From assembly GCA_011365055.1 (NCBI GenBank), contig RDOG01000003.1:248001-312000 (forward strand): a DNA stretch of 64,000 nt, read 5' to 3'. The translations under genes and the position numbers were made by a program. Below, in pieces: positions 19,604-30,286 of this stretch; position 1 is the stretch's first letter; each line of letters opens with the position of its first letter. The DNA comes from Promethearchaeota archaeon. GTDB lineage: Archaea; Asgardarchaeota; Lokiarchaeia; Helarchaeales; RDOG01. The notes under the pieces were generated by a model. That model did no database searches. It was not told where the DNA came from and worked only from the letters and a program-made list of their open reading frames with translations.

Positions 19604-22600
19604 TTATTCATTGGATGTATTTGTTATCTTTCTTTTAGGCTTTTTTTCATCATAAACAGTTTGAACTTTTTTCTTTTCGAACTCATCTTCCATTTTATGG
19701 AATTTTCTTAATAGTAAAAAGACACTAATAATAATTGCGATAAATGGAACGACAAATGCTAATAAAATGAATTCAATTGAAAATGTGACATAATATTGAT
19801 TAACTTGATTAAATACAAGATTTTCTTGTGAAATCTCGTATTTATAAACTTGTACGTATATATCATGTCTGCCAATTTCTGCTGAAGCATAAAATGGATA
19901 TTTAATTTGCATTGTCTCATATGCATTTATTGTATATTTTACTGCTTGGGGTACTCCATCTATTGTGTATACGACATAATAATCAATCGGCACTGTCCTA
20001 TAATTTGTTAATTTTAAATTCACATAACAAAGTTGAAATTGTTGTGGTGTTGATGGAATATTGAGAGTATTGACGACTAAAGCTGGTTTTAATTGAATAT
20101 TAAATGAAAAAGTTTCTGAGAAATTGACCCATTTTAATTGAAATTCCCCAGACACTTGTGAATAAATTCCTCCAACATTTATCTTAATCGGAATATAAAA
20201 ATAATTATATTCTTCTTGAGTTAAATTACCAATAATTTTTGAATATTGAAGATTTGAAGAAAATAATTCTATAGTGAAGGTTGTATTCATTAATAATTTA
20301 TTATTTTTTACTTTAAATATTGCATATCTTATATCATCTTCAGAAATTTCCTCAGGAATTGCGAGTGATGTAGAATTAATTGAACTAATTATGTTTATAG
20401 GTATGTAACTTCTTAACCTACTTGTTGTTTGATAATTTACGAGGGTCTCACCCCAAGTTAAATTTACCCATACATTATGAGTAGTTATGGATGCAATATC
20501 AAATACTCGTACGTTAATTTGGATTGTAGTCAGACCAATTTCTAAATTATAATCATTTAAAATTGTAGTATTATATGCATCCCCATAAAGTGTTATTGTT
20601 ATATTGGCGGCAGCTTTTCTAGTATTTGTTAAGGTGAGATTTAATTGTAATAGATCTCCTTGCGCCACTTGATCATCTGTTAAACTAATGAAATCATAAA
20701 CTTCCATTCCATAATCAATCCTCAATTGCATGGTCGAATTACTAGATTTGTAAAAGGTTGTATATGCATTCTTTGTCTGACCTTTTGTTGCTGTAATAGT
20801 GACATTATATAACCCTAAGTACGTATCATCAATACCAGGAGGTCCAAAAGAGATTGTTGCAATTCCATTTTCATCCGTATAAACGCTACGATTGATATAT
20901 ACCTTTCCATCAGGAAATAAAACTTCAAAATTTACTCGAGCATCTTCAATCGTTGTTGTTGGATATCCTAGCGTATTAGTATCTTCACTTCCAAAAGTAA
21001 CATTTATAGTAAATCTATCCTGTCCTAAAATAAAACCTGGCCATAAATTATAATAATTTTCCATTTGTTGATCTTCTTTGATAGCTACAGGTGAAATAGG
21101 ATATAAAACATTATCAAGATAATAATATTCAATACTTGTTTCAATTCTTTCTATGTAATATAACTTCCAATGAGCAGGTTTGGAATCGTTAACTGCATAA
21201 ATTGATACAAATATGTCTTGAGTATCTGTTAAATTTACTAAATCCACTATAAATGACGAATTCTCAGAATTTAAAGTTGCATTATATTCATCAATTAAAC
21301 TTATATCTGATAATCCATCTGTAGGATAGCCTCCTATAATCGTAATTTTTACACTCGAATAATTTTGGAATTCTGTTTCATTATAAAAAATTAAGCTACT
21401 AATATTCATCCATTCACCATTGGGGACTAAAAAATTTGCAGACTCAAATGTAGTATTATCTATTAACCATGGTGTAGTATTTTCAGTCCAAAAGGTGTTA
21501 TTTGCTACTTCAAACAAATCAATAAGTGCTATTATTGCCCATCCATTATCATCTGAAGTAATATCACCTGCAGGATAATTTTGATAATTTACTCTATCTC
21601 TATAACCTTCATAATAAAGATTATTTTGATAAAAAAAGTTATTAATAAAATAATCATTACAAAATCTCATTATTTCTTCTGCTCTATAATAATAGCTTGA
21701 ATTGTAATTAGAGGCTTCAAACATCTTTGTATACATCATTATTACCCAAGATTGGGATTCAAAAGCTTTTTGAGTTATATTTTCATCATATCTAAGACTA
21801 AAATTCTCCAATAATTCATAATAATAGCCCGAGTTATTTGTATCCCATAATTTTGTTTCTAATATATTTATTATTTCTTTACTCCAATTATAATAAATTT
21901 CATTATTAGTTTGATTGTATAATTCAAGGCTGACTATTGCAGCTAATGCATTCACGTCGGTTCTTTTAAATGTCCCGTTTATAAACCAATCTCCTCCTTC
22001 TTCAAATATCGTTGCACCAGATAAATAACCCCCCGCGTGAGAAACATTAGTGTCCCAAAAACTTGAATTTATTTTATCAAATGTTAATAAAGCTAATTCG
22101 GACGCATTACCTCTTATTGTATTAGAGATATTTAACGTAGAATTCATTTTTAAACATGCTAAAACAACCATAAAATTATCAAATGCTGTTCTAGAACTAT
22201 TTGCTGTTGTTTTATTTGTTGATTTAAATCCTCCATTTACGGTATCTTGGAAAGTATAATTTAAATAAATCCAAGTATCATTCGCTTTATTTAAATACTC
22301 TTCATTTCCAGTTTTATTAAATAATTCTAAATAAGTTATAACTGCCATTGCATTATCAACAACTCTCGTGTAATTAGATTTCGTAGTTGCTCCTCCCGTT
22401 ACTTCTTGAATGTATCCTGTTACTAATCTTTCAGTATTATTCACAGAATTTGATACTAAATACTGATTTTGAAATTCTAATATCTTATCAATGTAACTAT
22501 CATAAGTATTGTTATGATATTTATTTACAGAATAGAGCAAGCTACCAAATGTTTCATTAATGCTTAAAAGAGATTGTATTAATAAGAAGTTATCATATGA

Positions 22601-25600
22601 AGTTTTATTGGTATTTGTTGAAGATCGATGAAAAGAATTATTATACTCTGAAAAAGCGTCCCAATATGTCGTGATTAAATAATTCATAGTATCATACGCG
22701 ATTTGTAGGTAGATTGGAACATCTCTCTTGTGAGAATATTGGCCCTCCTTAGATCTATAATCAAGATTCTGTCCAAAACTTAAAAATTTAATTGTAAATG
22801 TATCCATGGTGTATCCAACGTCAAATTTTACTTGATAATAATTTGAATAAATATTTGTGAAATTAATTGGTTGATAATATCTCGTATCTTTCGTCAAAAT
22901 CGCATATATTTGAGCATTTTGAACGGGTTGATTATTTGAATCAAATAATTGAAACGTAACAGTTAAAATATCTTCTATTTTTCCTGGAGTTACATAAGAA
23001 ATCGTATAATTCGAATAAGTAAGGGAATCTAGATTCCTTCTTATCAAGTGAAGTTGTAATAATGCTGAAATCACTAAATGCATGCTGGACAGATCTGTGG
23101 TTGAACCTGTAACACTTTGATACCCATATCTTGATGTAGCGTTTATATAACTTCCATATCCCAAAATAGAAGAATACATGTAAGTATTTAAATAAAATAT
23201 AACTTGTTCTGCAATCATATAATATGTATAATTATTATAGCGTTTGTATAATTCAGTTAAAGCGAGGATTGCCCTTACATTCGGCTCCAAATATTTAAAC
23301 GTGTTATTATAATACGTGTCATTAGTATATGTGAAAAATGCAAAATATTCATCATCCCATAAATAATTATATAAGTATTCAAAGGTGGAATTTGCAAGTA
23401 TTTTATAATCTGTTGCATTAATATCATTCAAATCTGAATATTTTAATAAAATATTGATAATAAGTGCGTTATCAATGCAGGTTTTTGCATTAGATATATT
23501 TATTTCAGGTATCCATGTTGAACCATTAAAAGATGAATAAAAACCATTATGTATCGAATCATTTAGATTTAAAGTAATTTTTGATAGGGTAATATTTGCC
23601 ATTTCTAATGATTGCGTTTTTATAATGGAATTTAATATCGAAATATTAGACAGTTCTAAACATGCTAAAATCGCATATAAATTATCATTTAGGTTTTTAT
23701 TTGAAATATAACTCGTAATATTATTGGATCTGAAGCCATATGACGAATTATCCCAAAATGTCATATTAACATACTGCCAAGTCTCATTTGCAATTTCTAA
23801 ATAATAAGAATTATTGGTAATTTCATACATTTTTAATGCTATCAAGATAGCATAACTATTATCGATAACTCTAGTTATATTCGAATTGTATGAACCTGTA
23901 ACATTTCTATAATGTGCAAAACCTGTGTAATTTGTATTGCTTATTCTAAGATTCTCATAAACATAATTGAAAGTTTTATTGATATATTCGGTAAATAAGA
24001 TTTGATCAATTGGTGTAGATAGAAGTGTTATAGAAGACGCATTTACTGAGGTCTGTAATCCTGTTACTTGCATGAATTCAATCATGCTATTAATTGCTTG
24101 GAGACTATCTAAAGTATATTTAGTAGCATTACCTGATCCTGCGAAAGGTAAATAGCCGTAACTATCCGATTCTTTAAATAATAAGTTTAAAGCATTTGTT
24201 AATGAAAAGGCTCTTGATGCATATTCTTCAAATAACCTATAAAACGTGTAAGTTTCAAATTTATATGCAAAATTAGAATTGTCTAAATTGATTGTGAGAA
24301 TGCTTTTTGTCTGATATCGTGAAACATCAATTGTAACGTTATAATTATCAGCCGATTTGTTCAATTCATATATTTTTCCTAAACCATATAGGTTATAACC
24401 TGAAAGCGTCTTATAAAATCCACTTGTTGAAATACTTATATTTGAATCGCTTAATTTAGTACCATTAATAGCATATGCTGTTAAATTCGCTGTAAAAGTC
24501 TGAAATCCATTATTCAAATATTTTTCATCAATGAAAAGTTGAGTTAAAGGCTCAATTTCAAGATTTTTATCTAATTTAGCCATTCTCACTAATACATCTA
24601 TCATTAAAGCATTGGTTGAAACGTATTTATAAGTGTTAACTTCTTCACTTATAGTTCCATTTCTGTCAGATACCTCATAATAAGAGCCGAATTCATAATC
24701 CCAATTGTATAAATTTAGATAATCAAGAATTTTCCTTGTTAAAATTAAATAAGTTTCGTTATTGGTTTTATCATATAATTCTAAAAATGCTCTTACTGCC
24801 CAACTATTTATAGAAGTTAATTTATCATAACTAGCTATATATGTTCCATTGTGATTTGATGATTGGTAAAAAGAATTCATGACGTCATCCCATAAATAAT
24901 TCATTAGAAAATGAATTGTTTGGTTAATTATAACTTCATAATCAGCTATATTTACATCGGATGGATAATATTCTATATATTTTAATAATGTTAGAATAGC
25001 TAGAAAATTCAAATAACCATTTTTACATTCATCGTTTATTCTGGATAAATTATCCCAATCTCTACTTGAATTATAATAAAATCCAAAGGTTTCATTGTCC
25101 CATAACTTTTCGATTAATATTCTTAAAGTCTGATTTGCCATGTCTCTTGAGCTATTTCTTATGTCTTCACTTAAATCGGATAGATTTGCAACCTCTAAAT
25201 TCGCCCAAACTGCTAAAAAATTTGATACCGCATTTTTTTCATAATTAATCACGGATTTATTAATATTTTTAAAATATCCTTGGTATATATCATCCCATAA
25301 GGTTGAATTTAGGAAATCCCATGTATTATCAATTGTGGTTTTTAATGTTACATTATTTACAACTTTATATAAATCAATCAATGAAATGAGCGCCTGGGAT
25401 ACACCTTGTGTAGTTGTGTAATTTGATGACGATGTAGAAGAAAATTTTGTTACAAAAGTATCATTTGTTTCATCATAATAATAATTATATAACTTATCGT
25501 AAGTTTGATTCACTATTTCAATCAAATTTGTATTATTAAAAATTTCATTTAATTTTAATATAGTCGAAATCAAGTAGAAATTACTTGTTAAGAATTCCCC

Positions 25601-27079
25601 TCCAATCATCTCGTAATCTCTAGCTGTAATTTCTTCAAATAAATGATTATAGTAAAAATAATTTAGTAAGATGCTTAGACTTAGATTTACTCGAGATAAT
25701 AAAAAATCAACGTATTTAAATTTCAGGTTCGTTGAAATGGCTAATGCATTTGCATACGTGTATTTTAAAGTTATGTTGGTTCCTTCAAAATCAATTATAT
25801 AATCATAGGAATTTTCCGTATCGTTATAAAATGTGTTTGTTAAGTTATTATTTAATTGAATAGCCTCTAAATAGTACGAAATGTTATTATTAATTTCGTA
25901 TAATTGTAATTTGGAAAGCATGATCCATAAATTTGCTTCTAATAATTTTTGTGTGCTTGAACTTGACGCATTAAATAAGCCTCTTTTAGTATCAAAAAGT
26001 TCTAGATCCATAAATCGTGAAAGATTTTCCGAAACATCTAGGAAAGTCTGATTTCCATAGTTTGTATAATAGGACATAAACGTGTAAGATGCTAAACCAA
26101 TAGTTAAACTTTCGTTATTAATAGTAGAAACATTCCAATATCTATTTGAATATTCTGCAATTCCTTGAAGAGCCGTATCATTGTACAAATTACCTATTAC
26201 GTTATTTAAAATTTGTTCAGCTCTCTTTTTTGCATTAATTTTTGCTTCATAATCAAAAAAATGATATTCATCCACAAGAGTAGCTTCAATATTTGCTAAA
26301 ACTGCGAGTAAATTATCATAAACAATTTTATTTCCTCCAATTGTCTGATTGGAGCTATAATATCCTTGATAAATATCATCCCATAATATATCATTAATGA
26401 AGGTGAGACTATCATTAGCAATGGATAAATACGTAGTATTTTTCTCGTATTGATAAAGTCTCAATAAAGCGATTATCGCTAGCGCATTATCTGAAACGTT
26501 CACATTATTTGATAATTCTGTTAAATCATTGGAAATATTTGTATAAAAAGCGTAATAATTAGTTTTATTGACTGAATCTCTTAAATTTCTAATCATAAAA
26601 TTTGCAATTTGGATAGTTTCGTTTAAAATTGTCGGGTTGGATAAATTTGCAGTTATTAACTCTAAACTAGCAAGAATTGTAAAAGCAGCGGCGCTAGTTG
26701 AACGAGAAGTATCATTATTACCTCCTGTTAGATCTAAATGAGTCATAAAACCTTTATCAGTTAGATTTTGAGCTTGTGTAATTAAAAAATCATATAAATC
26801 ATATGCTCGTTGTAATTCTTCTGGTTTATATTTATAGATTAAAGAAGATGTATCGACCCCGGTTATATCTTGGAAAATATCTGAAGATATTTTTTCTACA
26901 TTATCTTGAGATTCGAGAGTATTTTTAACCTCCTCGGGCAAACTTCCAATATCTGTTGTGTTATTAACATCAGAATAAGGTATCGTTGCAAAGGGTATTT
27001 GAATTAAACCTATCGCAAATGAATTAAATAGCATTAACAATATAACTAATCCCAGATATTTTTTTTCTCCGAATCTCAT
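19604..27079 (-). CDS. Giant membrane-anchored surface protein with repeated alpha-hairpin toroid modules
   Basis: A protein of about 2,491 residues. An N-terminal hydrophobic segment (about residues 9-30) is a signal peptide or anchor. Residues of about 90-1850 hold four consecutive modules built of repeated helical hairpins ending in W-D-D/N followed by an aromatic G-Y/F-Y turn (near 239, 601, 666, 734, 1114, 1244, 1476, 1682 and 1748); this resembles (alpha/alpha)6 toroids of N-acylglucosamine 2-epimerase and six-hairpin glycosidases. Beta-rich spacers lie near 870-985 and 1370-1460, and Ig-like domains fill 1850-2430, one with DENGIATISFGPPG near 2075. A transmembrane helix (about 2440-2460) precedes a lysine-rich cytoplasmic tail. 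N-x-S/T sequons are very frequent, fitting an exported glycoprotein. ATG 27079 is chosen over TTG 27088. Function unknown; glycan binding or processing is an inference. Confidence 0.85.
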   Translation of the reverse strand: MRFGEKKYLGLVILLMLFNSFAIGLIQIPFATIPYSDVNNTTDIGSLPEEVKNTLESQDNVEKISSDIFQDITGVDTSSLIYKYKPEELQRAYDLYDFLITQAQNLTDKGFMTHLDLTGGNNDTSRSTSAAAFTILASLELITANLSNPTILNETIQIANFMIRNLRDSVNKTNYYAFYTNISNDLTELSNNVNVSDNALAIIALLRLYQYEKNTTYLSIANDSLTFINDILWDDIYQGYYSSNQTIGGNKIVYDNLLAVLANIEATLVDEYHFFDYEAKINAKKRAEQILNNVIGNLYNDTALQGIAEYSNRYWNVSTINNESLTIGLASYTFMSYYTNYGNQTFLDVSENLSRFMDLELFDTKRGLFNASSSSTQKLLEANLWIMLSKLQLYEINNNISYYLEAIQLNNNLTNTFYNDTENSYDYIIDFEGTNITLKYTYANALAISTNLKFKYVDFLLSRVNLSLSILLNYFYYNHLFEEITARDYEMIGGEFLTSNFYLISTILKLNEIFNNTNLIEIVNQTYDKLYNYYYDETNDTFVTKFSSTSSSNYTTTQGVSQALISLIDLYKVVNNVTLKTTIDNTWDFLNSTLWDDIYQGYFKNINKSVINYEKNAVSNFLAVWANLEVANLSDLSEDIRNSSRDMANQTLRILIEKLWDNETFGFYYNSSRDWDNLSRINDECKNGYLNFLAILTLLKYIEYYPSDVNIADYEVIINQTIHFLMNYLWDDVMNSFYQSSNHNGTYIASYDKLTSINSWAVRAFLELYDKTNNETYLILTRKILDYLNLYNWDYEFGSYYEVSDRNGTISEEVNTYKYVSTNALMIDVLVRMAKLDKNLEIEPLTQLFIDEKYLNNGFQTFTANLTAYAINGTKLSDSNISISTSGFYKTLSGYNLYGLGKIYELNKSADNYNVTIDVSRYQTKSILTINLDNSNFAYKFETYTFYRLFEEYASRAFSLTNALNLLFKESDSYGYLPFAGSGNATKYTLDSLQAINSMIEFMQVTGLQTSVNASSITLLSTPIDQILFTEYINKTFNYVYENLRISNTNYTGFAHYRNVTGSYNSNITRVIDNSYAILIALKMYEITNNSYYLEIANETWQYVNMTFWDNSSYGFRSNNITSYISNKNLNDNLYAILACLELSNISILNSIIKTQSLEMANITLSKITLNLNDSIHNGFYSSFNGSTWIPEINISNAKTCIDNALIINILLKYSDLNDINATDYKILANSTFEYLYNYLWDDEYFAFFTYTNDTYYNNTFKYLEPNVRAILALTELYKRYNNYTYYMIAEQVIFYLNTYMYSSILGYGSYINATSRYGYQSVTGSTTDLSSMHLVISALLQLHLIRRNLDSLTYSNYTISYVTPGKIEDILTVTFQLFDSNNQPVQNAQIYAILTKDTRYYQPINFTNIYSNYYQVKFDVGYTMDTFTIKFLSFGQNLDYRSKEGQYSHKRDVPIYLQIAYDTMNYLITTYWDAFSEYNNSFHRSSTNTNKTSYDNFLLIQSLLSINETFGSLLYSVNKYHNNTYDSYIDKILEFQNQYLVSNSVNNTERLVTGYIQEVTGGATTKSNYTRVVDNAMAVITYLELFNKTGNEEYLNKANDTWIYLNYTFQDTVNGGFKSTNKTTANSSRTAFDNFMVVLACLKMNSTLNISNTIRGNASELALLTFDKINSSFWDTNVSHAGGYLSGATIFEEGGDWFINGTFKRTDVNALAAIVSLELYNQTNNEIYYNWSKEIINILETKLWDTNNSGYYYELLENFSLRYDENITQKAFESQSWVIMMYTKMFEASNYNSSYYYRAEEIMRFCNDYFINNFFYQNNLYYEGYRDRVNYQNYPAGDITSDDNGWAIIALIDLFEVANNTFWTENTTPWLIDNTTFESANFLVPNGEWMNISSLIFYNETEFQNYSSVKITIIGGYPTDGLSDISLIDEYNATLNSENSSFIVDLVNLTDTQDIFVSIYAVNDSKPAHWKLYYIERIETSIEYYYLDNVLYPISPVAIKEDQQMENYYNLWPGFILGQDRFTINVTFGSEDTNTLGYPTTTIEDARVNFEVLFPDGKVYINRSVYTDENGIATISFGPPGIDDTYLGLYNVTITATKGQTKNAYTTFYKSSNSTMQLRIDYGMEVYDFISLTDDQVAQGDLLQLNLTLTNTRKAAANITITLYGDAYNTTILNDYNLEIGLTTIQINVRVFDIASITTHNVWVNLTWGETLVNYQTTSRLRSYIPINIISSINSTSLAIPEEISEDDIRYAIFKVKNNKLLMNTTFTIELFSSNLQYSKIIGNLTQEEYNYFYIPIKINVGGIYSQVSGEFQLKWVNFSETFSFNIQLKPALVVNTLNIPSTPQQFQLCYVNLKLTNYRTVPIDYYVVYTIDGVPQAVKYTINAYETMQIKYPFYASAEIGRHDIYVQVYKYEISQENLVFNQVNQYYVTFSIEFILLAFVVPFIAIIISVFLLLRKFHKMEDEFEKKKVQTVYDEKKPKRKITNTSNE

Positions 27080-27265
27080 AGCAATCAAATTATTAATCTT
27101 TATTTCTGAATCTTGATTATCTTAAAAAAGTTTATGAAATCGATTCCATATTTTAAAAATTTAAAGTAATTGGTATTATTGTTGTGTTATAAAACCAAAT
27201 AATAGAGATAAATTAATTAAAGATAAATTAAATAAATAAATATCAAGTTTTAAGAGGTCATTATA

Positions 27266-28201
27266 TTGCCTATGGGTTTAGCTTTACTAGGTTGGACTAA
27301 TAAAGAAGGTTTCTTTCTAATAGGATACACACCCGATTATATTAAAAATTATTTAGACGATGAAACTGTAATGAGGATAGGTTCCCTTCATAGAATGAGA
27401 AAATTAGACCCGAATTTTTTAACACTCAATTTAAAAGATTTTAGAGTGGCAAGCTTTTTTTCTGGAATGAGAACTGCTAAATTTATTATTACTCCAAACT
27501 TTACTATTACTCTTCTCCTTGAAAATAATGAAAATCCCCATGAATATGCAAATATTTTACCTGCAGCATCAAGAGAAATACTTGAATCTTTGAGTGGCGA
27601 TAAACAGCGATTTGATACGAGAATAGCTCGAATGCCCGACGTCATAGCTGCAATTGGGGATGAATACAAACAAATATTACCTAAAGTATTTGATGATATT
27701 GTTTCAGGGCGAATTAAAGAGAAATTATCAGTTGAAGAATTACTTGGGGAAGCTGGATATTCAGAAGCTGAGGAAGAAAGTCCTGCAGAAAAAGAAATAC
27801 GCAGATTACAAGAAATAATCAAGGAAAAAGATGAATCAATCTCAATGCTGCAAAAAATGTTGTCTCAGAAACAACAAGATGGAAGTTTAGATTCGAATTC
27901 ATTAATTAGTGATATGAATAACACGATCCAAATCTTACAAAAACAACTCTCTGAAGAAAGATCGAAAGTTCGTGAATTAACTAGTCAAGTTCAAAAATTT
28001 GAAGCTCAACTAACAAAATATCCCCTTTTAGAGACAAAATCACGTGAAATGTTATCAGAATTAACGATTCTAAAAAAAGAAAATGAAGAAATTAAAAATA
28101 AATTAGATGTATATGAATCCAGTGATGAAGCCCGAGTTGATGAAATACTTAAGAAAAAAATGAAATCGGGTGAAGGTTGGAGTCGATTCATCCCCCTTTA
28201 G
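27266..28201 (+). CDS. Longin-like N-terminal domain with coiled-coil tail
   Basis: A 312-residue cytoplasmic protein. Residues 1-110 form a compact alpha/beta domain starting LALLGWTNKEGFFLIGYTP and ending with a strand FTITLLLENNENPHEY and a helix; the order of strands and its self-descriptive opening suggest a longin- or roadblock-like fold, common in Asgard archaea, but I cannot prove it. Residues from about 180 to the end are coiled coil rich in E, K, Q and L. The start is TTG 27266 with GAGGT 7 bases upstream. The next coiled-coil gene begins 10 bp after its stop, so it heads a three-gene operon. Confidence 0.7.
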   Translation: MPMGLALLGWTNKEGFFLIGYTPDYIKNYLDDETVMRIGSLHRMRKLDPNFLTLNLKDFRVASFFSGMRTAKFIITPNFTITLLLENNENPHEYANILPAASREILESLSGDKQRFDTRIARMPDVIAAIGDEYKQILPKVFDDIVSGRIKEKLSVEELLGEAGYSEAEEESPAEKEIRRLQEIIKEKDESISMLQKMLSQKQQDGSLDSNSLISDMNNTIQILQKQLSEERSKVRELTSQVQKFEAQLTKYPLLETKSREMLSELTILKKENEEIKNKLDVYESSDEARVDEILKKKMKSGEGWSRFIPL

Positions 28202-28211
28202 AGGATAAGAA

Positions 28212-29426
28212 ATGAAAGAAATTAAATTTCAAGAAACACAAGAATGGCTTTTTAATAATAATAAGAAAAAAATTAATTCTTTAAAAAAAGATGCAGAAAA
28301 AAGAATTGATAAAATAAAAAAAACTATTGATGAGATAAAATCTGCTTGCTATTTCTTAAGTGAGCATGCCGATCAGACTGCTGATGGTCAAAAAGATATC
28401 GGAATCAAATCTGCTAAGCGTTTTTCTGAAAAGGTAATTGAAAAAGTAAATGAATTGGAGTACCCTTCGAAAGAAAACATTAATTGTGATATTTTAGTTA
28501 ATTTTAAAATGAAATTTGAAAGAGTTTTACGTTCAGATTTTTATGATCAAATAGGGCGCCGATTCGTGCGAAAATTAGACAAACAATTCAGACAAGATAT
28601 TTCAGAAATTAATTATCTTTTAAAAGATGCAAGCCATCAGTTTATGGATCTTCAAGAATTTATTGAAAAGAAATACAAGAAAATTAAAACCATTGAAGAT
28701 TCTTTTGAAAAAATAAGTAAAGTCGAGCAAATGTTGTCAGATTTATCAAACATAAAATCTGAAAAAAGGGATCTAGAGACAAAATTAGATACATTAAATA
28801 CCGAATTAAAAGCTAAAGAAGAAAAAAAAGAAGAATTAGAAAAAGATAATCGGTTTGAAAATTTAAAAAAGACAAAAAAAGAAATTGAGCAAATTTCACA
28901 AAAAATTTTGGATGTATTTGCACCATTTAGAAAATCTTTAAAAAAATACTCAAAATTTGCAAGATTAGATGGTCTTGAAAGTTATGTTCTTGATCCTGTT
29001 GATGCGTTTTTAAAAGATACTGAGACTACTGAACAATTTAATATCATTCTAACAAATCTAAAACAAGCGATTGAAACTGGTGAATTGAAACTTAAAACAA
29101 GCGATGAACGAAAAACATTGAAAAAAATAGAAGAATTCTCATCAAGATCTAAGTTAGGGGAGTTAAGAATTCAATTTAATGAAAAAATGGATCAAAAGAA
29201 AAAATTACAGGAAAATTTGAATAATTCTGGTCTTTATAAAAAATTTGAAGATTTTGAAAGAAGAATTGCTGAACTAGATCGAGAAAAAAAAGAAATAGAA
29301 GTTTCTCTAAACAAAAATCTTGAAGATAATGATCGTATATTAGAAAATATCGCGAATAATATTTCTACACTCGAAGAATTAATTTTTAGGGCTGAAAATA
29401 ATCAAATTAAAATCATAATGGAATGA
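28212..29426 (+). CDS. Coiled-coil protein of unknown function
   Basis: A 404-residue, highly charged protein, predicted almost wholly helical. Heptad-like coiled coil is clearest at residues 185-225 and 325-400. There is no signal peptide, membrane segment or nucleotide-binding motif. SMC/Rad50-like ends are absent, so it is not an SMC ATPase. It is the middle gene of a tight three-gene cassette (10-bp gaps on both sides), and the upstream product also ends in a coiled coil, so the two may associate. I do not recognise a family. Confidence 0.7.
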   Translation: MKEIKFQETQEWLFNNNKKKINSLKKDAEKRIDKIKKTIDEIKSACYFLSEHADQTADGQKDIGIKSAKRFSEKVIEKVNELEYPSKENINCDILVNFKMKFERVLRSDFYDQIGRRFVRKLDKQFRQDISEINYLLKDASHQFMDLQEFIEKKYKKIKTIEDSFEKISKVEQMLSDLSNIKSEKRDLETKLDTLNTELKAKEEKKEELEKDNRFENLKKTKKEIEQISQKILDVFAPFRKSLKKYSKFARLDGLESYVLDPVDAFLKDTETTEQFNIILTNLKQAIETGELKLKTSDERKTLKKIEEFSSRSKLGELRIQFNEKMDQKKKLQENLNNSGLYKKFEDFERRIAELDREKKEIEVSLNKNLEDNDRILENIANNISTLEELIFRAENNQIKIIME

Positions 29427-29436
29427 ATAAAAAAAG

Positions 29437-30084
29437 ATGTCTTACCAATTTGATATCGATAAAAGCCTTATCGAGCTTATTAATACCTTAATAAATCTTT
29501 TTAACGTCTATAACATATCATATGATAAAAAAATTGAAGAATTTGTTGACATTCGTTCTATCAACTTTACCGAAATTCAAGATGAATTTTTGGTTGAAAA
29601 TTTAGTAAAATTAAAAAATTTAGTACAAGAATTTTTAGAATTGGAAGAAAATATTAAGGATCAAATTCTAATCGATAATCTCAAAACGGTTAAAAATATA
29701 ATGAGCAAAATTCGAAGCAATCATAATTATGCTTACTATTTTTTAAAATTATTTTGGTCCATTAAACATATTATGATGCGAGAAAATATTTTAACTGATA
29801 AAAATTATAATAAAGAAATCATAAATTATCATTGGATTTTAAACGATGAAATAATTGAATTCTTGGAATTGTTGATTAACGAGAATTCTATTCCTATAAC
29901 GTCTGAAAAATACAAAAATATTGATGTAAAATATCAAAAGACAATGATTGAGAATAATCTAATTAATATTAATAAAGAAGTCATAACTCCAACATCTTTA
30001 GCAAGAAAATTCATTGATTCCATAGAAATTAGCGAACTTTTTAATTATTATCAATATGATTTTGAAGAAATAATTAAATTATAA
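29437..30084 (+). CDS. Hypothetical helical protein
   Basis: A 215-residue acidic protein, rich in I, N, E and K, third in the cassette with two coiled-coil proteins. The first 130 residues look all-helical; the last 80, around ENSIPITSEKYKNIDVKYQ and VITPTSLARKFID, have the helix-strand alternation of a winged helix, but without a diagnostic motif. No cysteines and no membrane segment. It ends 1 bp before the stop of the convergent small zinc-finger gene. Function unknown; a shared complex with the two upstream products is inferred from the spacing only. Confidence 0.65.
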   Translation: MSYQFDIDKSLIELINTLINLFNVYNISYDKKIEEFVDIRSINFTEIQDEFLVENLVKLKNLVQEFLELEENIKDQILIDNLKTVKNIMSKIRSNHNYAYYFLKLFWSIKHIMMRENILTDKNYNKEIINYHWILNDEIIEFLELLINENSIPITSEKYKNIDVKYQKTMIENNLININKEVITPTSLARKFIDSIEISELFNYYQYDFEEIIKL

Positions 30085-30085
30085 A

Positions 30086-30277
30086 TTATATTTTTTCTTC
30101 ATTTTTTTTATAGGTTTTATGAGGACATCCTCTTATCTTACATTTTTCTTCTTTCTGATATATATTTTTGCAGCATTCATCGCATATCACTTGGTTTCCT
30201 CCCCTCACTTGACATAAGTGAATGTTCATTTTTTCTTTTCCACAACTAAAACAAATCATACCTTTGGATTGCGTCAT
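30086..30277 (-). CDS. Small zinc-finger protein
   Basis: A protein of about 63 residues with cysteine pairs CFSCGK, CDECC and CKIRGCPH, plus two histidines, arranged like a compact treble-clef or B-box-like zinc domain. The ATG at 30277 is preferred because AAGGA lies 9 bases upstream; an ATG at 30286 is too close to it. The tail is lysine-rich (HKTYKKNEEK), which could contact nucleic acid. No closer family is recognisable. Confidence 0.6.
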   Translation of the reverse strand: MTQSKGMICFSCGKEKMNIHLCQVRGGNQVICDECCKNIYQKEEKCKIRGCPHKTYKKNEEKI

Positions 30278-30286
30278 AGATTTCAT

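Noticed and set aside
19604..27079. Many open frames on the plus strand inside the giant gene
   Set aside because: They are short, have no motifs or ribosome binding sites, and lie opposite a continuous frame with clear repeats and signal peptide.
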